Assembly: GCF_024267675.1 (NCBI RefSeq)
Contig: NZ_JALDYX010000011.1
Coordinates: forward strand, 1-64,000
Direction of reading: 5' to 3'
Length of the DNA stretch: 64,000 bases
Origin: Marinobacterium sedimentorum
Lineage (GTDB): Bacteria > Pseudomonadota > Gammaproteobacteria > Pseudomonadales > Balneatricaceae
The position numbers and the translations under genes were made by a program. Below are positions 44,615 through 55,116 of this stretch, one piece after another. Positions within the stretch are counted from its first letter, which is position 1, and each line of letters starts with the position of its first letter. A model generated the notes under the pieces. That model was given only the letters and a program-made list of their open reading frames with translations, was not told the origin of the DNA and did no database searches.

Positions 44615-45670
44615 TTACTTCAGCAGCCACTCGTTGAATTTTTCACCCAGAGATTCACCGTAGTCAGCCCAGAATTCACCGGAAGCCTGCAGGCCTTCAT
44701 CGAGGTGAGCCGAGGGCAGCTTGGGCAGAATGGCTTTATCGACATAGGCATAGGACGACTGGCGCGTGGGGCCGTAGGCAACGTCCTGCATGCCGCTTTC
44801 GGGTTTTGAACTGGTGGCGAAACGAATGAAGTCTTCCGCCAGTGCCTTGTTCTTGCTGCCCTTGACGATGGCCCAGACATCCAGGTCGAAGATATGGCTG
44901 TCCCAGACCATTTCAAACGGTTTCTTGTCGCTCTGAATGGCATCAAAGATACGCCCGTTGGCCGACTGCACCATCACGGCGCCGCCATCGTTCAGCAGCT
45001 GCGGCGCCTGGGACCAGCTGTCGAACCAGACCAGATCGTCCTTGATGGTATCCAGCTTGGCGAAGGCACGGGCCTGGCCTGCGTCTGTGGCCAGCAGATC
45101 ATAAACTTCCGCAGGCGGTACGCCGTCTGCGATCAGGGCCCATTCCATGTTCACCTGTGGGCGTTTGCGCAGGGCGCGTTTGCCAGGGTAAGTACTGGTA
45201 TCGAACAGGTCGCCGATGGTGCTCGGCTTGCCGCCCTGAATAGTGTCGTTGTTGTAGGCGTAGAGCACCGTCCAGACGATATTGCCGACACCGCATTCAT
45301 TGGAGAGCGCCTGGGGCGAAAAGTCTTCGCTGGCGGGCGTGCCGTCATCGCCGGGGGGGAGGCTGTCGTGGGGGAAGACTTCGAGCAGACCTTCAGAGCA
45401 GGCGCGTTCAAGGTCGATGACTTCGATGTCCACCACGTCCCAGAGAATATTGCCGCTTTCGACCTGGGCCTTGAGCTCGGCGATGCCGCCGGAGTAGTTT
45501 TCAAACAGGATCTTGTGGCCTGACTGCGCCATATAGGGATCGAGCATGTGCTTTTGCTGGGCGGCACCGTAGGCGCCGCCGAACGACACCGCGGTGAACT
45601 GGTCAGCCAGTAGCGGGCTGGCCGCCGTGCAGAGTGCGAGTGCCACGCCTAGCCGCTTGAGAGTATGCAT
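44615..45670 (-). CDS. polyamine-type ABC transporter periplasmic binding protein (PotD/PotF-like)
   Basis: The 351-residue precursor has signal peptide HTLKRLGVALALCTAASPLL with cleavage near ADQ. The mature protein starts FTAVSFGGAYGAAQQKHMLD, the start of SBP_bac_8-type PotD relatives, with IWDVVDIEVIDLERACSEGLLE and the NECGVGNIVWTVLYAYN segment. It lies 51 bp downstream of the ATPase gene. The binding-site residues for a diamine cannot be judged without a structure alignment. Confidence 0.88.
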   Translation of the reverse strand: MHTLKRLGVALALCTAASPLLADQFTAVSFGGAYGAAQQKHMLDPYMAQSGHKILFENYSGGIAELKAQVESGNILWDVVDIEVIDLERACSEGLLEVFPHDSLPPGDDGTPASEDFSPQALSNECGVGNIVWTVLYAYNNDTIQGGKPSTIGDLFDTSTYPGKRALRKRPQVNMEWALIADGVPPAEVYDLLATDAGQARAFAKLDTIKDDLVWFDSWSQAPQLLNDGGAVMVQSANGRIFDAIQSDKKPFEMVWDSHIFDLDVWAIVKGSKNKALAEDFIRFATSSKPESGMQDVAYGPTRQSSYAYVDKAILPKLPSAHLDEGLQASGEFWADYGESLGEKFNEWLLK

Positions 45671-45721
45671 CGTTATTGTTCCTTCTGCGCGTTGTGTTGG
45701 GTGCTGCTGTGAATGCTCGAG

Positions 45722-46843
45722 TCAGATGGCGCGATCCAGCGCCAGGCCGTCGGCCAGGTCCCAGGTCAGGCGAGTCAGGGCACCGGGTGTGAGAACCGGG
45801 GCCTGACTGTCGTTGAGTGCCTTGACCATGAGTTCTGCGCCGCTGCTCATCTTGAAGAAGTAACGGATAGAGTCGCCGACATAAAGCCGGGTGGTGAAAC
45901 TGGCCTCAATGCAGTTATCGCGCAGGGTGTCGCCGGCGATAAAGAGGTTTTCAGGGCGAATGGTCAGCATGCAGGGCTCGCCCGGTTGCGGGCAGTTGGG
46001 GTTCAGCGTAGTGGCGCTGCTGCCATCGGCCAGGCTGATCTGGGCGCGCCCGCCTTCAATGCGGGCGACGGTGCCGGGGATGCGGTTGTTCTCACCGATA
46101 AAGTCGGCCACAAAGGAGTTGGCGGGGCGCTCGTACAACTCTTCAGGAGCGGCGCACTGCTCGACGATACCGTCGTTGAATACGGCGATGCGATCGGACA
46201 TGGTGAGAGCTTCGGTCTGATCATGGGTGACATAGATGGCGGTAAAACCCAGGTCTTCGTGCAGGCGCTTGATCTCGAATTGCATCTGTTCACGCAGGTT
46301 TTTGTCCAGCGCACCCAGAGGTTCGTCCATTAACACGATACTGGGTTCGAAAATCAGCGAGCGGGCCAGGGCGACGCGCTGTTTCTGGCCGCCGGACAGC
46401 TGGCCGGGGTAGCGCTTGCCAAAATCCGCCAGTTCAACCAGCGCCAGGGATTCCTTGACGCGACGCTTGACCTCATCGGCGGATTTTTTGCGCACCTTTA
46501 ACGGGTAGGCCAGGTTTTCACTGATTGTCATGTGAGGAAACAGGGCATAGTGCTGGAAGACCATGCCAATATTGCGGTGGTAGGGCGCAATATTATTGAC
46601 CGGCTCGCCGTTAATCAGAATGCTGCCACTGGTAACATCTTCGAACCCCGCCAGCATCATCAGACAGGTGGTTTTGCCGGAGCCGGACGGCCCCAAAAGG
46701 GTGACGAACTCACCTTTGCGGGCATCGAGGTTAAAGTCTTTGACTACCAGATTGTGCTGGTCGTAGCTTTTCTTGACGTTGATAAAGCGGACATACTGGT
46801 CATCGGAGGAAGGGGCCTGGCCGGTGGTCGAGGTATCTGTCAT
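45722..46843 (-). CDS. polyamine-type ABC transporter ATPase (PotA/PotG-like)
   Basis: The product is 373 residues from MTDTSTTGQAPSSDDQYVRF. Walker A GPSGSGKTTCLMMLAGFE, signature LSGGQKQRVALARS and Walker B VLMDEPLGALDKN are followed by a C-terminal TOBE domain (IRPENLFIAGD), as in PotA and related ATPases. It is the first gene of the operon. The ATG at 46843 is preferred to one 28 codons upstream, which lacks family similarity. Confidence 0.92.
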   Translation of the reverse strand: MTDTSTTGQAPSSDDQYVRFINVKKSYDQHNLVVKDFNLDARKGEFVTLLGPSGSGKTTCLMMLAGFEDVTSGSILINGEPVNNIAPYHRNIGMVFQHYALFPHMTISENLAYPLKVRKKSADEVKRRVKESLALVELADFGKRYPGQLSGGQKQRVALARSLIFEPSIVLMDEPLGALDKNLREQMQFEIKRLHEDLGFTAIYVTHDQTEALTMSDRIAVFNDGIVEQCAAPEELYERPANSFVADFIGENNRIPGTVARIEGGRAQISLADGSSATTLNPNCPQPGEPCMLTIRPENLFIAGDTLRDNCIEASFTTRLYVGDSIRYFFKMSSGAELMVKALNDSQAPVLTPGALTRLTWDLADGLALDRAI

Positions 46844-47713
46844 TGAATGCGCTACTCCAAGCCTGTTTATATCGCAGTGCTGCCTGATACCATGCCAGTT
46901 CAATACTGAAGCTGATTTATGCTGCACTGAGTGTAGATGCTAATGGCTGAACATGCCGCCTTGGAATAACGCTTGAACGCCAAAATTTAACTGCAGATAC
47001 AAGCCTTTGAGCAGTATGCGACAGTGGCAAATTAAAGCCGGCGAAGGATGATGGCAGCGAGCCTGTTATTAACCTGGCTGGCAAATAGCTTCCCTCCCTA
47101 TTTGCCCGTTATGTACAGGAAGTACGGTCCCTTAACTTTTGCTCCTGCAAAGTAAGGATTTCCGCCATCCTTGGCGGTCATGCTGCACACGCATGGATGC
47201 GTATGTGCGGTCACCCCACAACAACAGGTGCACGTGCGTGGACGTGCTGCGCTCTTTCGAGAGAACGGGTGGGGTTCGCATTGGGCCATCGGTTCAACAG
47301 AAGGCCCAATGATGAAGCGTCCCTGCTGCATGTATGAACCTGCCGGGTTAATACATGCATGCCGTCGTTTTCCGTTTTCCATTTTTATTGTTGTGTTGGT
47401 CGTGTCTCTTTGCTCCACAGGCTGTAGCCTGTGATGCGATCCAGATGCTTAAAATAGCTCTGCCGTTCGCTGCAGCTATAGATCCAGCACCAATGGGCTC
47501 CGGCTCCAGCCATTTATATTATAAGAACATTGTTTTAGAGCTTTTTATTCGGCGGGTTTCAGTTAACCGGCCGGGCAAAGGCTGGTTTTTGCGTCCCGAC
47601 CCCTGAACCCCAGGCGGCTGCACAGGGTTCAGGGCGCTTGTGAGTTACAGGCGCTCGGTCGAGGTCTGTAACGGTTATTGCATGCAGGCCCAGTCAGTTC
47701 AATAAAGCTCAGC
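46844..47713. other. long intergenic region with repeat locus 2
   Basis: No supported gene. It contains the hairpin repeat at 47113-47177. Just downstream ACGCAT and ATGCGT (near 47190) pair, and alternating CACGTG-like sequences follow to 47250. The promoter for the ABC transporter operon should lie within about 46850-47000. The remainder looks like degraded DNA next to the mmsA remnant. Confidence 0.5.
47113..47177. repeat. GGA-loop hairpin repeat (locus 2)
   Basis: This is a single unit with all three hairpins: GTAC-AGGAA-GTAC (47113-47125); a CCTTA-ACTTT/AAAGTAAGG stem around GCTCCTGC (47130-47157) with two single-base bulges; and CCGCCA-TCCT-TGGCGG (47162-47177). On the minus strand the last two tips read AGGA. 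The stems differ from those in locus 1 while remaining complementary. Confidence 0.9.
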
Positions 47714-48411
47714 TCAGCTGGCGACGCAGCTGCGTACAGTACTGTCGGCCGTTGTTGCTGCAGCTGGCTCGGCGCACCTGGGGTCAAAGACACGAATCGT
47801 TGCGACCGTGCTCTGGGTAAAGAAGTCGATGGCATCCTTGCCCTGTACCTTGTTGTTGCCCACCAGGGAGCCCTTGATGCCGCCAAAGGGCAGATAGGGA
47901 TGGGGGCGCAGATGCCGATGTTGACACCGACCATGCCGACATCGGCCTCGTTGATGAATTTCTCGGTGTAGAAGCTGTTCTGGGTAAAGATGCAGGCGCC
48001 ATTGTCCAGCGGGTGCTTGCGGGTCATGCGCAGGGCGCCGTCGATGCAGCTCACCTTGATAACATTGAGCACGGGCCCAAAGATTTCCTCCTGGGCGATA
48101 CCCATGCAGGGGGTCACATCGGTAAAGATGGTGGGGCCGACGAAATAACCGTCCTGATTGGCTTCGGGCAGTTGCGGGTTGCGCCCATCCAGCGCCAGGG
48201 TGGTGCCTTCTGCCAGGCCAATGTCGGTAAAGTCGTGAATCCGTTTCCTGGCGCTGGCGGAGATCACCGGGCCCATGAACACATCGGGATTCATGGCATC
48301 GCCCAGGGTGACCCGGCGCGAGGCTTGCAGCAGGCGGGCGAGGAAGTCGTCGTAGATTTCCGGCACTACGGCAATAATGAGAGATGTTCTGCAACAACAA
48401 AGGCGAGCCGC
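47714..48411 (-). pseudogene. mmsA: truncated, frameshifted methylmalonate-semialdehyde dehydrogenase
   Basis: Only the C-terminal half of an MmsA-type aldehyde dehydrogenase remains, from about VPEIYDDFLARLLQ. The AQEEIFGPVLNVIKV motif and MVGVNIGICAPIPI are in one frame and YLPFGGIKGSLVGNNKVQG in another, so a one-base deletion lies near 47891-47911. The N-terminal cofactor domain and catalytic Cys are gone. The 5' break lies at the start of the MFS gene (48412), so a rearrangement probably joined the two. The enzyme acts in valine and propionate catabolism. Confidence 0.85.
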
Positions 48412-49656
48412 ATGAAGCGCGAAGCGAACAAGACAGGCGTCCTGCAGCGTGATCCCACCGGTTGCTGGTGGGGGCTGGCGGTGCTGGCAACGGCGGTGCT
48501 GCTGGCCATGACCACCTGGTTCTCGGCCACGGCGGTGGTGCCGCAACTGGTGCAGCACTGGGGGCTGGTGGATGGCCAGGCCGCCTGGCTGACCATTGCC
48601 GTGCAGCTGGGCTTTGTCGCGGGTGCGCTGGGGTCGGCGCTGCTGAATCTGGCCGATCGCATTGCGCCAAGACGGCTGATGCTGCTGGGTGCCGTGCTGG
48701 CGGCGCTGGCCAATGCTTTGCTGTTGCTGGCGCCCGGGCTCTGGAGCGCCATCCTGTTACGTGCCATCACCGGTGCCTGCCTGGCGGCGGTGTATCCGCC
48801 GGCCATGAAGGCCATGGCAACCTGGTTTCGATTCAAGCGCGGGACGGCGCTGGGCATTATGGTGGGGGCGATTACCCTCGGCTCGGCGGCGCCCCATCTG
48901 GTGAATGGTCTGGGTGGGCTGGAATGGCAGCGGGTAATAGTGGCCACCTCCTTGCTGACCCTGGCGGGCGGGCTTATTGCCGAGTTTCTGGGGCGTGATG
49001 GTCCTTTCCCGTTTCCCGGTGCTCCCTTCGATCCGCGCAAGGCCTGGCAGGTGTTTACCGATCGCAGGGTGCTGCTGGCCTCCCTGGGATATTTCGGTCA
49101 CATGTGGGAGCTGTACGCCATGTGGGCCTGGTTTTCTGTGTTTTTTGCCAGCACCCTGGCGCTGCACGGGGTGGAGCAAGCCGGCCGATGGGCGGCCTTC
49201 GGCACTTTCGCCGTGATCGGTGTCGGCGCTGCGGGCTGCCTGGTCGGTGGCTTGCTGGGGGATCACTGGGGACGCACCAAAGCGACGGCGCTCGCCATGG
49301 CACTTTCCGGCGGCTGTGCGCTCATTATCGGCTTCATGCAGCAGGCGCCGGTACTGCTGGTTTTGCTGGTGGGGCTGGTGTGGGGCTTCTGGGTGGTGGC
49401 GGATTCGGCCCAGTTTTCCACCCTGGTGACGGAGGTGGCGGACCAGAGTTACGTCGGCACGGCGCTGACGCTGCAACTGGCGATCGGCTTTATCCTCACG
49501 GTGCCCACCATCTGGCTGATACCGGTTATTCAGCAGGCGGCAGGTTGGGGCGCCGCCTTTGGCTTGCTGGCATTGGGACCCCTGGCCGGCATATTTGCCA
49601 TGCGGGCGCTGGAGCGGGACACCGAACAGCGCGATGCCCAGCTGGCAGATTCCTAG
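48412..49656 (+). CDS. MFS transporter
   Basis: The 414-residue membrane protein has 12 predicted helices. The loop 2-3 signature is degenerate (NLADRIAPRRLMLLGAVLAA). It starts MKREANKTGVLQRD before the first helix (LAVLATAVLLAMTTWFSATA). The promoter region would overlap the decayed mmsA gene, which ends at its start codon. Substrate unknown. An in-frame extension upstream runs through mmsA sequence in the opposite direction and is not real. Confidence 0.82.
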   Translation: MKREANKTGVLQRDPTGCWWGLAVLATAVLLAMTTWFSATAVVPQLVQHWGLVDGQAAWLTIAVQLGFVAGALGSALLNLADRIAPRRLMLLGAVLAALANALLLLAPGLWSAILLRAITGACLAAVYPPAMKAMATWFRFKRGTALGIMVGAITLGSAAPHLVNGLGGLEWQRVIVATSLLTLAGGLIAEFLGRDGPFPFPGAPFDPRKAWQVFTDRRVLLASLGYFGHMWELYAMWAWFSVFFASTLALHGVEQAGRWAAFGTFAVIGVGAAGCLVGGLLGDHWGRTKATALAMALSGGCALIIGFMQQAPVLLVLLVGLVWGFWVVADSAQFSTLVTEVADQSYVGTALTLQLAIGFILTVPTIWLIPVIQQAAGWGAAFGLLALGPLAGIFAMRALERDTEQRDAQLADS

Positions 49657-49712
49657 TCGATCAGCAGGGTTCTCACCTTTAGCGGACCTTCGAGGGTTTT
49701 GTGCACCGGGCT

Positions 49713-50306
49713 TCAGCAGGCGCTGGGTGGTTGCTTCAGCCAGTAGTGATTGATCAGCTGGATGACGATAACCCCTAGCAGCAGCAGGCCGCCGTAGGCC
49801 AGCAGGATCTGACTCCAGTGGGTGCTGAAATTCAGCTCCTTGCAGGCACCCAGTGCCAGGGGTGTGAGCCAGGACACCACTGAGATTACCGAGGCGCAAA
49901 GCATGGCCGTCTGTCGGCGCCGGCTGCAGTCATGGAACAGGGTCTTGCCGATTCGGGCCTCTATATGGGGCAGGATGAAGCGGTGAATCAGCATGCCGTT
50001 CAGAGTCAGAATGGCGACGATAATGATTTTCGCCCAGACCTTGGGGTTGTGCAGCCCCTGTTCAAAATAGGCCAGGTAGTGCAGCAGGTAGCCTGCGCCC
50101 GATATCCAGAGCAGGCCCAGACCCAGGCTAACGACACGGGTTGACTGGCGCAATATGTCGAATTTTTCCCGGCTAATGCTGCGCCGGTGGAAGAAATTGA
50201 AAATGATCAGATCCAGCAGCAAGGCGCCGCCAATGCCCAGGGCCAGGCCAAACAGGTGTGTAATCTTGATCAGGGTTTTCAGCTCGAAATGGATATCAAA
50301 CATCAT
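49713..50306 (-). CDS. iron-regulated integral membrane protein (hypothetical)
   Basis: The 197-residue protein has about five hydrophobic segments, including IKITHLFGLALGIGGALLLD, VVSLGLGLLWISGAGYLLHY, IIIVAILTLNGMLIHRFIL and LLAYGGLLLLGVIVIQLI. Conserved-looking His residues in helices 1 and 3 could bind heme or metal. A 16/19 match to the Fur box lies 119 bp upstream, overlapping likely promoter elements, so the gene should be induced by iron limitation. I do not recognise the family. Confidence 0.7.
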   Translation of the reverse strand: MMFDIHFELKTLIKITHLFGLALGIGGALLLDLIIFNFFHRRSISREKFDILRQSTRVVSLGLGLLWISGAGYLLHYLAYFEQGLHNPKVWAKIIIVAILTLNGMLIHRFILPHIEARIGKTLFHDCSRRRQTAMLCASVISVVSWLTPLALGACKELNFSTHWSQILLAYGGLLLLGVIVIQLINHYWLKQPPSAC

Positions 50307-50424
50307 CTGCCTTCTGTACTTTTGCGCTTGCTATTGTTTTTTATGAGTGGACGCAGCGCTGCCAGGTACGGGCTGCCCATGAAGGCGGCAGCGCACTGAG
50401 GCGGGAAAATATACAATATCAAAA

Positions 50425-50443
50425 AATAATGCAAATCATTATC
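50425..50443. promoter_or_regulatory. Fur box
   Basis: AATAATGCAAATCATTATC matches 16 of 19 positions of the Fur consensus GATAATGATAATCATTATC. On the minus strand a TTGCAT ... TATTTT promoter-like pair with 17-bp spacing overlaps it, upstream of the membrane gene at 49713-50306. The FtsH paralogue starts 129 bp away on the other strand and could also be affected. Confidence 0.8.
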
Positions 50444-50571
50444 GTTTAGTTTTTGGTTCATGATTTGCTTGGCTGCGGGCCGACAAGCCGGCTGGCCGCT
50501 GCAGTGCAAGGTGCGGGTTCGCTGTCAGCTACACTGATAGGATGAGTTTAATCACCAAAAAGTGCAGTTAA

Positions 50572-52488
<1,917 letters not shown>

Positions 52489-52531
52489 ACCCGGCGGCAG
52501 GCTGCAGGAGTCTCTGGCGCCCCGGTACCAG

Positions 52532-53470
52532 TTATGCCGTCTCTTTCATCAGCGCATCCTGCAGGCAATCGAAAAACGCCTCTACCACCAGGTTGCGTTC
52601 GGTGCGGGGTTTGGTAATGGCGTAGAAACTGTTGCTGTAGCTCAGTTCGCTTTCCAGCAGGGGCTGCATTTCCGAGCCCCAGCCCCAGTTTTTCACCAGG
52701 TGACACGGCAGAAAGCCCAGATAATGGCCGGTAAGAATCAGGGTGGCGCGGGCTTCCTGATGGTGGGCGCTGACCTGCTTGTTCCAGCCGCTCATGGCCG
52801 GGTGCAGCTCACGGCCCGGCAGCAGGCGGGGCGACTCGACAAAGCGGTAGGCCTGCAGGTCTTCAAGCCGGATATCCGCTTCACTGCGGCCATGCAGCGG
52901 GTGGCCGCGGCTGCAATAGAGTGACATCTGTTCATCGTACAGTTTCAGGCTTTTGAGCCCCGGCATGTCGCCATGCAGCACAGTGATACCGATCTGCACC
53001 CGGCCGTCCATCACCGCCGGCACCACCTCGTCCGAGGCCATGGTGGCGATGCGCATGCGCACATCCGGGGCCTTGTCGGCGAAACGGCCCAGCGCATCCA
53101 CCAGAAAGCTGCGCGGCAGCCCCAGCATGTGCTCGGCGCAGCCCAGGTCCAGCTGACCCATGATGCGGTCGTGGGACTGGTTAACCCGGTTGCGAAACTG
53201 ATCCAGCGCCGACAACAGTTCCTGGGTTGCCTCGTACACCACCTTGCCCTGTTCGGTGAGTCCAAAGCCTGCCCGGCCCCGTTCGCACAGGCGCATGTCC
53301 AGGCGTTTTTCCAGATCCGCCATGTAGTTGCAGATGGTGGAATTGGCCAGGTTGAGTTCAACCTCGGCGGCGGTAAAGCCGCCGCAGTCAGCTACAGTTT
53401 TAAATACCCGCAGCAGACGCAGATCCATATCAGCCAGCTGGCCACTGATTGCCGTTTTGCGCTTGCCCAT
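52532..53470 (-). CDS. LysR-family regulator of the SSADH/aminotransferase pair
   Basis: The 312-residue LTTR starts MGKRKTAISGQLADMDLRLL. The winged helix-turn-helix (FKTVADCGGFTAAEVELNLANSTICNYMADLE, about residues 24-55) precedes an effector domain. It is divergent from the SSADH gene with 159 bp between starts, the typical arrangement for a regulator of the adjacent catabolic operon. A C4 semialdehyde, GABA or another omega-amino acid is the likely inducer (inferred). Confidence 0.88.
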   Translation of the reverse strand: MGKRKTAISGQLADMDLRLLRVFKTVADCGGFTAAEVELNLANSTICNYMADLEKRLDMRLCERGRAGFGLTEQGKVVYEATQELLSALDQFRNRVNQSHDRIMGQLDLGCAEHMLGLPRSFLVDALGRFADKAPDVRMRIATMASDEVVPAVMDGRVQIGITVLHGDMPGLKSLKLYDEQMSLYCSRGHPLHGRSEADIRLEDLQAYRFVESPRLLPGRELHPAMSGWNKQVSAHHQEARATLILTGHYLGFLPCHLVKNWGWGSEMQPLLESELSYSNSFYAITKPRTERNLVVEAFFDCLQDALMKETA

Positions 53471-53512
53471 AGAGCACCTGGATACGGTTAATACAATTGT
53501 GAATACAAAGGT

Positions 53513-53529
53513 ATGATTCTTTAAATCAT
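53513..53529. promoter_or_regulatory. LTTR-like palindrome ATGAT-N7-ATCAT
   Basis: Inverted arms ATGAT and ATCAT separated by 7 bp (CTTT centre) lie between the divergent LysR and SSADH genes. A second short palindrome ACAATTGT is at 53493-53500. These are candidate regulator sites in the shared promoter region. Confidence 0.5.
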
Positions 53530-53629
53530 CATATTAAGCAAGGCTAGCCTGTCCTATAACTAGAACCCTGATTTTGAGTCGGCGCCGATACAGGGCGCCG
53601 GCCAGCCAAACCCATCGAGGCGACACGCT

Positions 53630-55093
53630 ATGAGTATCAAATTGCAAGATCCCGGCCTGCTGAAAACCCAGGCCTATATCAATGGCCAGTGGGTCGATGC
53701 TGACGATGGCGCCACCTTTGCTGTCACCAACCCGGCCAACGGTGAACACCTGGCCGATGTGGCATCGGTGGGGGCGGCTGAAACCCGTCGCGCCATCGAG
53801 GCGGCGGATCTGGCGATGCAGGACTGGAAAGCCCTCCCGGCCAAGGCGCGTTCGGCTGTGCTGCGTCGCTGGTACGAACTGATCATGGCGAACCAGGAAG
53901 ACCTGGCGCTGCTGATGACCCTGGAACAGGGCAAGGTGCTGGCCGAATCGAAGGGTGAAATCGCCTACGGCGCGTCTTTCGTGGAGTGGTTCGGCGAGGA
54001 GGCCAAGCGTGTTTACGGTGATGTGATCCCGGCACAGAGCGATCGCCGTTCCATCGTGATCAAGCAGCCGGTCGGTGTAGTGGCAGCAATCACCCCATGG
54101 AATTTCCCCAATGCCATGATTGCCCGCAAGGTGGCGCCGGCGCTGGCCGTGGGCTGTTCGATCGTGGTGAAGCCTGCCGCCGAAACGCCGCTGTCCGCGC
54201 TGGCCATGGCCGAGCTTGCGGATCGCGCCGGCGTGCCTGCGGGCCTGCTGAATGTGGTGCCAGGTGCCGATGCGCCCGCCATTGGTGGCGAGATGACCTC
54301 CAACCCCATCGTCAAGAAGGTCACCTTTACCGGTTCCACTCCGGTGGGAAAACTGCTGATGAAGCAAAGCGCCGATACCGTCAAGCGCACCTCCATGGAG
54401 CTGGGTGGTAATGCGCCTGTGATAGTGCTGGATGATGCGGACCTGGATGCGGCCGTGGCGGGCGCCATCGCCGCCAAGTACCGCAACTCCGGCCAGACCT
54501 GCATCTGTGCCAACCGTATCCTGGTGCAGAGCAGCATTTATGATGCCTTTGTGGAAAAGTTTACCGCCAAGGTCAAGGGCTTCCGTCTGGGCAATGGGCT
54601 GGATGCAGACGCCACCCACGGGCCGCTGATCACCGCCAAGGCGGTACGCAACGTGCAATCGCTGGTGGATGATGCCGTCGCCAAGGGGGCGAAGGTTGAG
54701 ATCGGCGGTCAGGTTGATGCCCTGGGCGATCACTTCTACCAGCCCACGGTGTTGAGCAATGTGGTTGCGGGCATGCGCGTGGCCCGGGAAGAAATATTTG
54801 GCCCGGTGGCACCGATCTTCCGCTTTGAAACCGAAGCCCAGGCCATTGCGATGGCCAACGATACCGAGTTTGGCCTGGCCGCCTATGTGTTTACCCGCGA
54901 TGTGGGCCGGGTTTGGCGTGTCAGCGAAGGTCTGGATTTTGGCATGGTCGGCGTCAACGAGATTGCCCTGGGCTCCGATGCCACGCCCTTTGGTGGCATG
55001 AAGCAGTCCGGCCAGGGCCGTGAGGGTTCCAAGTACGGTCTGGACGATTATCTGGAAGTTAAATTCATCTGCATGGGCGGCCTCGGTCAGTAA
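53630..55093 (+). CDS. gabD: succinate-semialdehyde dehydrogenase
   Basis: This 487-residue aldehyde dehydrogenase starts MSIKLQDPGLLKTQAYINGQ, a typical GabD start. MELGGNAPVIVLDDADLDAA carries the catalytic Glu and NSGQTCICANRILVQ the catalytic Cys. GVVAAITPWNFPNAMIARK is the cofactor-binding segment. It oxidises succinate semialdehyde to succinate with NADP+ or NAD+. It is followed 23 bp later by an omega-aminotransferase gene, together making a GABA (or beta-alanine-like) degradation pair. Confidence 0.92.
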   Translation: MSIKLQDPGLLKTQAYINGQWVDADDGATFAVTNPANGEHLADVASVGAAETRRAIEAADLAMQDWKALPAKARSAVLRRWYELIMANQEDLALLMTLEQGKVLAESKGEIAYGASFVEWFGEEAKRVYGDVIPAQSDRRSIVIKQPVGVVAAITPWNFPNAMIARKVAPALAVGCSIVVKPAAETPLSALAMAELADRAGVPAGLLNVVPGADAPAIGGEMTSNPIVKKVTFTGSTPVGKLLMKQSADTVKRTSMELGGNAPVIVLDDADLDAAVAGAIAAKYRNSGQTCICANRILVQSSIYDAFVEKFTAKVKGFRLGNGLDADATHGPLITAKAVRNVQSLVDDAVAKGAKVEIGGQVDALGDHFYQPTVLSNVVAGMRVAREEIFGPVAPIFRFETEAQAIAMANDTEFGLAAYVFTRDVGRVWRVSEGLDFGMVGVNEIALGSDATPFGGMKQSGQGREGSKYGLDDYLEVKFICMGGLGQ

Positions 55094-55116
55094 TCGGCAA
55101 CCTGGAGAAACATAGA

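Noticed and set aside
46861..46915. Second sigma-54 promoter upstream of the polyamine-type ABC operon
   Set aside because: TGGCATGGTATCAGGCA has the -24 element but lacks the TTGC -12 element at the required spacing.
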